Shown here: positions 23,461-31,112 of the stretch, in pieces
Layout of the letters: every line of letters starts with the position of its first letter
Position numbering within the stretch: the first letter of the stretch is position 1
From: Novosphingobium album (ex Hu et al. 2023)
Lineage (GTDB): Bacteria > Pseudomonadota > Alphaproteobacteria > Sphingomonadales > Sphingomonadaceae
Direction: 5' to 3'
Assembly (NCBI RefSeq): GCF_022832385.1
Contig: NZ_JALHLE010000032.1
Location: forward strand, 1 to 42,168
Length of the DNA stretch: 42,168 bases
Notes under the pieces: generated by a model
Told to the model about the DNA's origin: nothing
The model's input: only the letters and a program-made list of their open reading frames with translations
Database searches by the model: none
Program-made: the position numbers and the translations under genes

Positions 23461-24108
23461 GTGAACATAATTTTGCTGGGGCCGCCGGGAGCGGGCAAGG
23501 GGACCCAGGCACAGCGTCTCGTCGAGAAGCATGGCATGCGCCAGCTCTCCACCGGCGACATGCTGCGGGCAGCGGTCAAGGCGGCAACGCCAACCGGGCT
23601 CGAGGCCAAGGCCGTCATGGAACGTGGCGAGCTGGTGTCCGACGCCATCGTGTCGGCCCTGATCGGCGACGAACTGGACGCCATGGGGCCCGATGCGGGC
23701 GCCATCTTCGACGGCTATCCGCGCACGGCTGCGCAGGCTGAGTCGCTGGACGAGATTCTCGCAGCGCGTGGACGTACGCTGGCGCACGTGATCGAGCTCG
23801 GTGTGGACGAGGAAGCGCTGGTCGAGCGCATCACCGGCCGCTTTACCTGCGCGACCTGCGGCAAGGGCTATCACGACAAGTTCGAGCAGCCCAGGGTTCC
23901 CGGCACTTGCGACAAGTGTGGCGGCACCGAGTTTAAGCGCCGTCCGGATGACAATGCCGAAACCGTGCGCACGCGTCTGGCGGAATACCGTGCCAAGACT
24001 GCGCCGATCCTGCCGATCTACGAGGCTCGTGGGATTGTGAGCAAGGTCGATGGCATGGCTGACATGGATGACGTGACTGCCGCGATCGAGGCAATTCTCG
24101 CGTCCTGA
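23461..24108 (+). CDS. adk: Adenylate kinase (zinc-type lid)
   Basis: Adenylate kinase, 215 residues, catalyses ATP + AMP to 2 ADP. The P-loop GPPGAGKGTQAQRL is at residues 7-20, the AMP-site LSTGDMLRAAV follows, and FDGYPRT is present. The long-form lid carries four cysteines (130, 133, 150, 153; CATC and CDKC), a zinc site more typical of Gram-positive and some alphaproteobacterial enzymes than of E. coli Adk. The start is GTG at 23461, with GAGGGG 6 bases before it. Third gene after rplO and secY, a common bacterial arrangement. Confidence 0.98.
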   Translation: MNIILLGPPGAGKGTQAQRLVEKHGMRQLSTGDMLRAAVKAATPTGLEAKAVMERGELVSDAIVSALIGDELDAMGPDAGAIFDGYPRTAAQAESLDEILAARGRTLAHVIELGVDEEALVERITGRFTCATCGKGYHDKFEQPRVPGTCDKCGGTEFKRRPDDNAETVRTRLAEYRAKTAPILPIYEARGIVSKVDGMADMDDVTAAIEAILAS

Positions 24109-24163
24109 ATGTCCGGCGCCGGTTAGGCAGGGTGCAGAGATGAGGCTGTAGCAGGAGCCGCCG

Positions 24164-24868
24164 ATGAAACCGTTCGCCCAAGCGCTAATCTCCTTGCTGG
24201 GGTTTGTAATGGTCGCAGGCTTGAGTGCATCTGCGGAAGCAAAGGTAGCGACCGTTTCCAGCAATGGCTTCGTTGTCCGGCATCTGGTGGAAGTGCCTGC
24301 TGCGGTCGAGGAGACCTGGACCCTGTTGCTCAAGCCGGCCGAGTGGTGGGACGCCGATCATACATGGTCGGGCGACGCTGCGAATCTGTCGATTGATGGG
24401 CGTGCTGGCGGCTGTTTTTGCGAAATCCTGCCAAACACCGCCTCGCCCAAGGCGGCAGCCCGCGGCAGCGTGGAGCACATGCGGGTCATCTACATTGAGC
24501 GGCCGCGCGCTCTGCGGATGAGCGGGGCGTTGGGGCCGCTGCAGGCCGATGCCGTGAACGGCACCCTCACAATCCAGCTCAATCCCGTGAATGACGGCAA
24601 GAGCACACAGGTCCTGCTCGAATATGTCGTCGGCGGCTATGCCCGCACGCCATACGAGAAGCTTGCCCCGGCCGTGGACGGCGTTCTCGGGGAGCAACTT
24701 CAGCATCTTGCAGCAAAGCTGGGTGGAGCCTTCGCTGCGGCATTTCCGATGCCTGCCAGCTCCGGTGACGCGGAGACCAGGCCTGAAACCAAGGTGCCTG
24801 ATGCGGATATCCTTCCGCTCCCGGAAAACCCTCCTGAGGGCGGCAAGAGCGAGATCATAGGACGCTGA
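24164..24868 (+). CDS. Secreted SRPBCC-family protein
   Basis: A 234-residue protein with a signal peptide (MKPFAQALISLLGFVMVAG, probable cleavage after SAEA near residue 26). The mature part resembles the SRPBCC (START/polyketide-cyclase-like) fold: a beta strand with VRHLVEVPAAVEETWTLLLKPAEWW, then GRAGGCFCEIL and a final amphipathic helix LGEQLQHLAAKLGGAF. This fold usually binds hydrophobic ligands. The tail after 200 is Pro/Glu-rich and probably disordered. It lies 55 bases after adk with CAGGAG before the ATG and could be read from the same transcript. Ligand and role unknown. Confidence 0.75.
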   Translation: MKPFAQALISLLGFVMVAGLSASAEAKVATVSSNGFVVRHLVEVPAAVEETWTLLLKPAEWWDADHTWSGDAANLSIDGRAGGCFCEILPNTASPKAAARGSVEHMRVIYIERPRALRMSGALGPLQADAVNGTLTIQLNPVNDGKSTQVLLEYVVGGYARTPYEKLAPAVDGVLGEQLQHLAAKLGGAFAAAFPMPASSGDAETRPETKVPDADILPLPENPPEGGKSEIIGR

Positions 24869-24968
24869 CGACGCGTATTTTTGACTGCAAGGCTATCTTA
24901 GGTTAAGTGACAGTGACAGCGATGCACCGTCCGCTGCTGATGGCAGGGGGCGGCGCCGCGTTTCCTGT

Positions 24969-25007
24969 GCGAGGGGCGTTGACACCCCTCGCGAATCATT
25001 CTAAGCG
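24969..25007 (+). promoter_or_regulatory. rpsM promoter with palindrome over the -35
   Basis: TTGACA (24979-24984), exact consensus, a 17-base spacer and TAAGCGCC (from 25002). The -35 lies in the spacer of a perfect 8-base inverted repeat, GCGAGGGG (24969-24976) and CCCCTCGC (24985-24992). A factor bound to the repeat would cover the -35. It would give a leader of about 145 bases before rpsM, in which no gene is visible. Confidence 0.7.
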
Positions 25008-25159
25008 CCCCCTTCACTCGTCAGCTTCGGCAAACCGGATGGCCCAGGACAGTGTGCAGTAGCCACTTCCTGGAATGCCAGCCGGGCTCTTGCCGTTTCG
25101 GGTGTTGAGCGTTGAGATGGGGGCCGGTATTGCGGCTCCTGTGGAGCATGGAGATTTAA

Positions 25160-25528
25160 GTGGCTCGTATTGCCGGGGTAAACATCCCCACCAACAAGCG
25201 CGTTATCATCGCGCTCACCTATATCCACGGTATCGGCCGTACCAAGGCCCTCGAGATCGCCGACAAGCTCGGTATCGATCACACCCGCCGTGTGCAGGAT
25301 TTGTCGGACGCCGAAGTACTGCAGATCCGTGAAACCATCGACGCCGACCACACGGTCGAAGGTGACCTTCGTCGCGAAACCGCGATGAACATCAAGCGTC
25401 TGATGGACCTCGCCTGCTACCGCGGTCTGCGTCATCGCAAGGGTCTTCCGGTTCGTGGCCAGCGTACGCACACCAATGCGCGCACCCGCAAGGGCAAGGC
25501 CAAGCCGATCGCCGGCAAGAAGAAGTAA
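25160..25528 (+). CDS. rpsM: 30S ribosomal protein S13
   Basis: S13 (uS13), 122 residues, in the 30S head with bridges to the 50S and a tail reaching P-site tRNA. ARIAGVNIPTNKRVIIALTYIHGIGRTKA and the C-terminal GLPVRGQRTHTNARTRKGKAK are diagnostic. It starts with GTG at 25160, TGGAG 6 bases before. First gene of the alpha operon here; rpsD (S4), present in the E. coli operon, is absent, as in other alphaproteobacteria. Confidence 0.98.
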   Translation: MARIAGVNIPTNKRVIIALTYIHGIGRTKALEIADKLGIDHTRRVQDLSDAEVLQIRETIDADHTVEGDLRRETAMNIKRLMDLACYRGLRHRKGLPVRGQRTHTNARTRKGKAKPIAGKKK

Positions 25529-25582
25529 GCAGCAGGGCCGATCTACGGTTTCTGTAGCGACTAATCGACAGGATATACGGAC

Positions 25583-25972
25583 ATGGCACGCGAACCTCAG
25601 CGCATTAAGCGCCGCGAACGCAAGAACATCACGAGCGGCATTGCTCACGTCAACGCCAGCTTCAACAACACGATGGTGACCATCACCGACGCCCAGGGTA
25701 ACGCGATCTCGTGGTCCTCGGCCGGCATGATGGGCTTCAAGGGTAGCCGCAAGTCGACTCCCTACGCCGCGCAGGTCGCCGCTGACGACGCCGGCAAGAA
25801 GGCCGCCGAACATGGCGTCCGCACCCTCGAAGTCGAGGTGAAGGGTCCCGGTTCGGGCCGTGAGAGCGCGCTGCGCGCCCTCCAGGCCGTGGGCTTCACG
25901 ATTACCTCGATCCGCGACGTGACTCCGATCCCGCACAACGGTGTCCGTCCCTCGAAGCGCCGTCGCGTCTGA
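25583..25972 (+). CDS. rpsK: 30S ribosomal protein S11
   Basis: S11 (uS11), 129 residues, on the 30S platform at the E site. GIAHVNASFNNTMVTITDAQGNAISWSSAG and the closing DVTPIPHNGVRPSKRRRV are diagnostic. 54 bases after rpsM; a 111-base structured gap separates it from rpoA. Confidence 0.99.
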   Translation: MAREPQRIKRRERKNITSGIAHVNASFNNTMVTITDAQGNAISWSSAGMMGFKGSRKSTPYAAQVAADDAGKKAAEHGVRTLEVEVKGPGSGRESALRALQAVGFTITSIRDVTPIPHNGVRPSKRRRV

Positions 25973-25987
25973 TCGAGCCTTTCCCGG

Positions 25988-26054
25988 GCAGCGAACCGGT
26001 CGCTGCTCGGTTACCTCGGAACGTCCCGGGCCTTTCCACCAGGCTTTGGGACGT
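25988..26054 (+). promoter_or_regulatory. Paired hairpins in the rpsK-rpoA gap
   Basis: Hairpin 1: GCAGCGA (25988-25994) with TCGCTGC (26000-26006), ACCGG loop. Hairpin 2: ACGTCCC (26021-26027) with GGGACGT (26048-26054), enclosing GCCT/AGGC (26030-26033 with 26041-26044). CCCGGG occurs at 25983 and 26025 and could give competing pairings. There is no T-run. Together they fill most of the leader before rpoA and may be a regulatory or RNase-protection element. Confidence 0.45.
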
Positions 26055-26083
26055 AACCGCCATCGAAATCCCAGGGGAAGTCC

Positions 26084-27151
26084 ATGACTGTCAACATCAA
26101 GAACTGGCAGGAACTCAAGAAGCCGAACAGCCTTGAGATCAAGCCGGGACCCGACCCCAAGCTGAAGGCGACGTTCGTTGCCGAACCTCTCGAGCGCGGT
26201 TTCGGCCTGACGCTCGGTAACGCGCTGCGTCGCGTGCTGCTCTCCTCGCTGCAGGGTGCGGCGATTACCTCGATCAAGATCGAGAACGTGCTCCACGAAT
26301 TCTCGTCGCTTGCCGGCGTGCGTGAAGACGTGACCGACATCGTCCTGAACGTGAAGCAGATCGCGCTCAAGATGCAGGGCGAGGGTCCGAAGCGTCTTCA
26401 GCTCTCCGCGACCGGCCCGGCCGAAGTCAAGGCGGGCGACATCGCCGTCACTGGCGACATCGAGGTCATGAACAAGGATCTCGTGATCTGCCACCTCGAC
26501 GAAGGTGCGACGCTGAACATGGAACTGACCGCCGATTCCGGCAAGGGCTATGTCCCCGCTGTCGGCAACCGTCCCGTCGATGCGCCGATCGGCCTCATTC
26601 CAGTCGATTCGCTGTACTCGCCGGTACGTCAGGTCAGCTACAAGGTTGAAAACGCCCGCATCGGCCAGGAACTCGACTTCGACAAGCTGAGCCTCACGGT
26701 CGAGACCGACGGCACCGTCGCGCCGGAAGACGCGGTGGCTTATGCCGGCCGCATCCTTCAGGACCAGCTGGCGCTGTTCGTCCACTTCGAGGACATCGCT
26801 CCGGTTGGCGCCTCGCCGATGATCGGCATGGCCTCGGCCGGTGGCGCAGCTCCCGAAGAGAGCGACGCCAACCAGCTCAACCGCTACCTCCTCAAGAAGG
26901 TGGACGAGCTGGAACTGTCGGTCCGTTCGGCGAACTGCCTCAAGAACGACAACATCATCTACATCGGCGACCTGGTCCAGAAGACCGAGGCCGAGATGCT
27001 CCGCACGCCGAATTTCGGCCGCAAGTCGCTCAACGAGATCAAGGAAGTCCTTTCCTCGATGGGCCTGCGCCTCGGCATGGATATCCCGGGCTGGCCGCCC
27101 GAGAACATCGAAGAGATGGCCAAGAAGCTCGAACAGGAGCTGCTGGGCTAA
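26084..27151 (+). CDS. rpoA: RNA polymerase alpha subunit
   Basis: Alpha subunit, 355 residues, which dimerises to start assembly of RNA polymerase and binds promoter UP elements and activators. The N-terminal domain includes PLERGFGLTLGNALRRVLLSSLQGAAI (residues about 35-60) and ends near 240. After a linker, the C-terminal domain starts near 280 with RSANCLKNDNIIYIGDLVQ, whose first Arg is the main DNA contact (E. coli Arg265), and continues KSLNEIKEVLSSMGLRLGM. Slightly longer than E. coli. An AGGGGAAG site precedes the ATG. A terminator-like hairpin follows. Confidence 0.99.
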   Translation: MTVNIKNWQELKKPNSLEIKPGPDPKLKATFVAEPLERGFGLTLGNALRRVLLSSLQGAAITSIKIENVLHEFSSLAGVREDVTDIVLNVKQIALKMQGEGPKRLQLSATGPAEVKAGDIAVTGDIEVMNKDLVICHLDEGATLNMELTADSGKGYVPAVGNRPVDAPIGLIPVDSLYSPVRQVSYKVENARIGQELDFDKLSLTVETDGTVAPEDAVAYAGRILQDQLALFVHFEDIAPVGASPMIGMASAGGAAPEESDANQLNRYLLKKVDELELSVRSANCLKNDNIIYIGDLVQKTEAEMLRTPNFGRKSLNEIKEVLSSMGLRLGMDIPGWPPENIEEMAKKLEQELLG

Positions 27152-27162
27152 ACCAGACAAGC

Positions 27163-27194
27163 ATGATCCCGGCCACGGCCGGGATCATCGTTTT
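27163..27194 (+). terminator. Terminator-like hairpin between rpoA and rplQ
   Basis: ATGATCCCGGC (27163-27173) and GCCGGGATCAT (27178-27188) form a perfect 11-pair stem with a four-base loop, then CGTTTT (27189-27194). It lies in the 122-base rpoA-rplQ gap. The short T-run suggests partial termination, letting rplQ be expressed less than rpoA or from its own start. Confidence 0.7.
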
Positions 27195-27273
27195 CAGGGC
27201 AAGGCGGTCCCCCTCAAGCGACTGCCAGGACCGGGCTACCTGACACGGGCCCCTTACGAACGGAGATAGTACA

Positions 27274-27696
27274 ATGCGTCACAAGTATGGTCAGCGCAAG
27301 CTGCAGCGCACATCGGGTCACCGCGCCGCCCTCATGCGCAACATGGCTGCTGCGCTCATCAAGCACGAGCAGATCCAGACCACCACGCCGAAGGCGAAGG
27401 AACTGCGTCCCTACCTCGAAAAGCTGATCACGCTCGCCAAGCGTGGCGGCCTGTCGAATCGCCGTCTGGCCCATGCGCGCCTGATGGACGAGACGCAGGA
27501 AAAGAAGCTCTTCGAAGTTCTTGCCGAGCGTTATGCCGGCCGCAACGGTGGCTACACTCGCATCATCAAGGCCGGCATCCGTGCGTCGGACGCCGCCCCG
27601 ATCGCGATCATCGAACTGGTGGACCGTGATACCGATGCCAAGGGTCAGGATTCGGGTCCGGTGAACGCCGAGGCCGAGGAAATGGCCGAGGCCTGA
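27274..27696 (+). CDS. rplQ: 50S ribosomal protein L17
   Basis: L17 (bL17), 140 residues, a bacteria-specific protein at the tunnel exit. MRHKYGQRKLQRTSGHRAALMRNMAAALIKHEQIQTT is diagnostic. The last 20 residues form an acidic tail (NAEAEEMAEA), a common alphaproteobacterial addition. CGGAGA lies 9 bases before the ATG. Last ribosomal gene of the run, closed by a strong terminator. Confidence 0.98.
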   Translation: MRHKYGQRKLQRTSGHRAALMRNMAAALIKHEQIQTTTPKAKELRPYLEKLITLAKRGGLSNRRLAHARLMDETQEKKLFEVLAERYAGRNGGYTRIIKAGIRASDAAPIAIIELVDRDTDAKGQDSGPVNAEAEEMAEA

Positions 27697-27720
27697 GCCT
27701 CTCATCTGCATAGATGACGA

Positions 27721-27761
27721 AAAGCGGTCGCGAGTGCTAGGCTCGCGGCCGCTTTTGCGTT
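27721..27761 (+). terminator. Intrinsic terminator after rplQ
   Basis: A 15-pair stem, AAAAGCGGTCGCGAG (27721-27735) with CTCGCGGCCGCTTTT (27743-27757), one G-U pair, 7-base loop, followed by GCGTTTT. The A/T ends make it work in both directions. It closes the ribosomal gene run. Confidence 0.92.
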
Positions 27762-27774
27762 TTGGGAGAAGGAT

Positions 27775-29943
27775 ATGCATCGCCTGAAGGCGTGGGTAGG
27801 GGGCTTGTTGCTGGCGGTCGCCGCCCCCATTTCGGCAGAACCCATGCCTGACATCACTTATCCCGAGACTCGCCGCGATCCGATCGTTGAAGACCATTTC
27901 GGAGAGCAGATCGCCGATCCCTACCGCTGGCTTGAAGCCGATGTGCGCACCGCGCCCGAAGTGGCCGACTGGGTTGCGCGCGAAAATGCCGTGACTGAAG
28001 ACTATCTGGCAGGCCTCCCGCAACGCGCGCACTTTGCCGGGCGCGTGCGCGCCTTCATGGAATACGAGCGTTTCGGTCTGCCGGTGAAGGCGGGGCCAAA
28101 CTATTTCTACACGCGCAACAGTGGGCTGCAGAACCAGTCGCAGCTGTTCGTACGCAAGGGATTGTCGGGCGAGCCGAGGCTTCTGATCGATCCCAATGGG
28201 TGGGCCTTGGACGGGGCGACGGCGCTGGATGCGTGGGAGCCATCAGAAAAAGGACGTCATCTTCTCTACAGCGTGCAGGACGGGGGGAGCGACTGGCGTA
28301 TCCTGCGCGTGCTCGACGTGAAGACGGGTGTGCCTATGGCCGACGAGATCCGCTGGGCCAAGTTTACGCGTCTTGCATGGGTGGGAGAGGAGGGCTTCCT
28401 CTATTCGCGCTTTCCCGCGCCCGACCAAGGTGCAGCGTTCCAGTCCCTCAACTACAATCAGGCGGTCTATTTCCACCGTCTCGGCACGCCGCAGGATCAG
28501 GACGAACTGGTCTATGCGACTCCCGATCATCCGGATTACGGGCACGCTGCGGAAGTGACGCAGGATGGACGGCTTGCCATAATCACCAGCCATGTCGGGA
28601 CCGATGCGCGGTACGAAGTGCACGTAGTTGACCTAGCGAAGCGCAAGCGCGACGGGTGGAAGGCCTGGCCATTGGTCACCGGCTTCGCGGACGACTGGAA
28701 GCTCGTCGAAGGGGCGGGGCGGCGCTTATGGTTCGTCACCAATAAGGACGCGCCGCGCTACCGGCTCGTTTCGATCGATCTCGATGCCGCGGTGCCTGAA
28801 TGGAACGAGGTCGTTGCCCAGCGCGAGGACATCCTCGAGCGCGCGGGCATCGTCGGTGATCAGCTGGTACTCAATTACATGCGGGATGCCGCGAGCCATG
28901 CGGAGATCATTGGTCTGGATGGTTCGCCCGGACGCACACTCACCCTCAGCGGGATCGGCACCGCCTCGGGCTTTCGGGGCAGGCCCGGAGACCCGGAAAC
29001 GTTCTACGCCTTCACCAGCTTCAATTGCCCCTCCGCGATCTACCGGATGAATATAGCGACCGGTGCGAGCGAGCCCTTTGCCCAGCCCAGCCTGTGTTAC
29101 GATCCGGAAGCCTATCTGGTCGAACAGCGGTTCTACACGTCGAAAGACGGTACCCGCGTGCCGATGTTCATCGTGCGAAGCAGGGCCGTTGCCAAGGCGG
29201 GCAAGCCGGTGCCGACGCTGCTCTACGGCTACGGCGGCTTCGATGTCGCTCTGACGCCTGGTTTTTCAGCGACGCGCATGGCGTGGCTTGAGGCGGGGGG
29301 GGCTTTTGCCCTCGCAAACCTTCGCGGCGGCGGCGAGTATGGGCGGGAATGGCACGATGCCGGGCGCCGTGCGAACAAGCAGAACGTGTTCGACGATTTC
29401 ATCGCAGCGGGCGAATTCCTGATCGGGCAGGGCATCGCGAAGAAGGACGGCCTCGCGATTCAGGGCGGGTCCAATGGTGGCCTTCTGGTGGGCGCCGTCG
29501 TCAACCAGCGGCCCGATCTCTTCGCCGCGGCGGTAGCGCAAGTCGGGGTGATGGACATGCTGCGCTTTGACCGTTTCACGGCAGGGCGCTATTGGGTCGA
29601 TGACTACGGCTATCCGGACCGTGAGGCGGACTTCAGGGTGCTACGGGCCTATTCGCCCTATCACAACATCCGCGATGGCGTGGCCTATCCGGCAATCCTC
29701 GTCACCACTGCGGATACCGACGATCGTGTGGTGCCCGGCCACTCGTTCAAGTACGCGGCAGCGCTGCAGGCGGCTGATCTAGGCGGCAAACCGCACATCA
29801 TCCGAATCGAGACGCGCGCGGGCCACGGCTCGGGCAAGCCGACGGACAAGGTGATTGAGGAAGGCGCCGATATCCTCAGTTTCATTGCACAGTGGACGGC
29901 TTTGACGGTGCCAAAGGATGAAAATGGTCGTTCAGAAAAATAG
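27775..29943 (+). CDS. Prolyl oligopeptidase, secreted (S9A)
   Basis: A 722-residue serine peptidase of family S9A, which cuts short peptides after proline. A signal peptide (MHRLKAWVGGLLLAVAAPISA) suggests a periplasmic enzyme. An N-terminal seven-bladed propeller region (TYPETRRDPIVEDHFGEQIADPYRWLE start) precedes the alpha/beta-hydrolase domain. The nucleophile is Ser566 in GGSNGG, the acid is in the Asp649-Asp650 pair of ADTDDRV, and the base is His684 in RAGHGSGKP. Length matches the family. It follows the rplQ terminator by 14 bases, so its promoter probably overlaps the terminator. Its peptide substrates are unknown. Confidence 0.92.
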   Translation: MHRLKAWVGGLLLAVAAPISAEPMPDITYPETRRDPIVEDHFGEQIADPYRWLEADVRTAPEVADWVARENAVTEDYLAGLPQRAHFAGRVRAFMEYERFGLPVKAGPNYFYTRNSGLQNQSQLFVRKGLSGEPRLLIDPNGWALDGATALDAWEPSEKGRHLLYSVQDGGSDWRILRVLDVKTGVPMADEIRWAKFTRLAWVGEEGFLYSRFPAPDQGAAFQSLNYNQAVYFHRLGTPQDQDELVYATPDHPDYGHAAEVTQDGRLAIITSHVGTDARYEVHVVDLAKRKRDGWKAWPLVTGFADDWKLVEGAGRRLWFVTNKDAPRYRLVSIDLDAAVPEWNEVVAQREDILERAGIVGDQLVLNYMRDAASHAEIIGLDGSPGRTLTLSGIGTASGFRGRPGDPETFYAFTSFNCPSAIYRMNIATGASEPFAQPSLCYDPEAYLVEQRFYTSKDGTRVPMFIVRSRAVAKAGKPVPTLLYGYGGFDVALTPGFSATRMAWLEAGGAFALANLRGGGEYGREWHDAGRRANKQNVFDDFIAAGEFLIGQGIAKKDGLAIQGGSNGGLLVGAVVNQRPDLFAAAVAQVGVMDMLRFDRFTAGRYWVDDYGYPDREADFRVLRAYSPYHNIRDGVAYPAILVTTADTDDRVVPGHSFKYAAALQAADLGGKPHIIRIETRAGHGSGKPTDKVIEEGADILSFIAQWTALTVPKDENGRSEK

Positions 29944-30056
29944 ATTTTAATCTGAACGCCGTCTGCATGGCCGGTTCAGCGCCACCTCACGGCGCGGTCT
30001 CTAGATTTTCCTCATGGCCGGACAATGGGTCCGGAGGCACACGAGGACGACAAGCC

Positions 30057-30467
30057 ATGCTGACTTTTACCAAGACTCTGATCGGGACCATCTCCGCCGG
30101 TGTCATGGCGGCTACGGCAGCCACTCCGGCGCTTGCCCGCGACTATGATCGTGGCCACCATCGCGGAATGAATGCCGATCGCGCGGTTCAGCGGTGCGCG
30201 GCTGCTGCGACGCGCACGGCCAGTCGGTACAGCTACGGCAGCCGAGCCCGGGTCACCGATATCCGCGACGTCGATCGCAAGCGCTACGGCTACAAGGTCG
30301 AAGGGCGTATTGCCGTGAACACCATGCACCGTGGCTGGCGCGAGGCGCGACACTCTTATGGCTGGAACCGGGGCGTGCGCGGCTATGACTCGGGCCGGTT
30401 CGTCTGCAAGGTCGACTACCGCGGCCGGATCGCCGATCTCGATTTCTCCGGCATCCGCGGTCTGTGA
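30057..30467 (+). CDS. Small secreted protein, paralog pair member 1
   Basis: A 136-residue exported protein with a signal peptide (cleavage after PALA, near residue 27). The mature part is basic and aromatic-rich and has two cysteines (47 and 117). The C-terminal pattern, with VTDIRDVDRKRYGYKVEGRI and RFVCKVDYRGRIADLDF, is shared with the next gene. I recognise it as a family common in sphingomonads with no known function. The start is the ATG at 30057 with GAGGA 10 bases before it; the frame is open from 29967. It lies 113 bases after the peptidase. Confidence 0.75.
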   Translation: MLTFTKTLIGTISAGVMAATAATPALARDYDRGHHRGMNADRAVQRCAAAATRTASRYSYGSRARVTDIRDVDRKRYGYKVEGRIAVNTMHRGWREARHSYGWNRGVRGYDSGRFVCKVDYRGRIADLDFSGIRGL

Positions 30468-30575
30468 CTTGTAGACACCTGCCATGGCGGTTCATGGTCA
30501 CGAAAGCATGAGCCGCCTACCTTTCGAAAGCTGGGCCGGAATGCAGTGTGCAGGCCGGGTGTGGGATAGACACCA

Positions 30576-31109
30576 ATGACTATTTTGCGTTCACGTACCG
30601 CTGCTTCGCTTGCCGCGCTCGCGGCTCTGGCCATGACGGCCAGCCCGGCCTTTGCGCGCGGTTATGGTGGCTGGCATCATCGCCATCATCATGACGGGAT
30701 CGACGGTGGCGATTTGCTTGCCGGTCTGCTCATTGGCGGCGCGGTCGTTGCGATCGCGAGTGCGGCCAGCAAATCGAGCAAGGACGCCGTGCGCGAAGAG
30801 CCTGCCCGCTACCCCTACGATCCCGCTGATGAACAGGGCTATACCGAAGTCCCGCCCATGTCTGGTTACAATGATCAGGACTATGCGGCTACTCCCCGTA
30901 TCGGCTCCAGTTTCGACAGCGCCGTCGATGCATGCTCAAGCGAAATCGAACGCGGTGACCGCCGCATCGGATCGGTCGACAACGTGCGCCGGATGGGTGA
31001 GCGCTTCAGTGTCGAAGGCCATCTGGAAGACGGGCGCGGCTACGCCTGCAGTGTTGACGACAATGGACAGATACGTTCGGTCGCCCTCGATGGTCGCGCT
31101 ATGATCTAG
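30576..31109 (+). CDS. Small secreted protein, paralog pair member 2
   Basis: A 177-residue exported protein, signal peptide ending near AFA (residue 27). A His-rich stretch (GGWHHRHHHDG) is followed by a Gly/Ala-rich hydrophobic segment (about 43-66) that may insert in a membrane. The C-terminal 65 residues repeat the plan of the preceding gene: DACSSEIERGDRR, SVDNVRRMGERFSVEGHL, then YACSVDDNGQIRSVALDG, with cysteines at 120 and 158. The His-rich part could bind metals, but that is a guess. Spacing from the first paralog is 108 bases. Confidence 0.78.
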   Translation: MTILRSRTAASLAALAALAMTASPAFARGYGGWHHRHHHDGIDGGDLLAGLLIGGAVVAIASAASKSSKDAVREEPARYPYDPADEQGYTEVPPMSGYNDQDYAATPRIGSSFDSAVDACSSEIERGDRRIGSVDNVRRMGERFSVEGHLEDGRGYACSVDDNGQIRSVALDGRAMI

Positions 31110-31112
31110 GGG

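Noticed and set aside
25001..27160. A 719-codon minus-strand frame opposite rpsM, rpsK and rpoA
   Set aside because: Antisense shadow of three essential genes; it runs through the intergenic gaps and hairpins, and has no recognisable domain.
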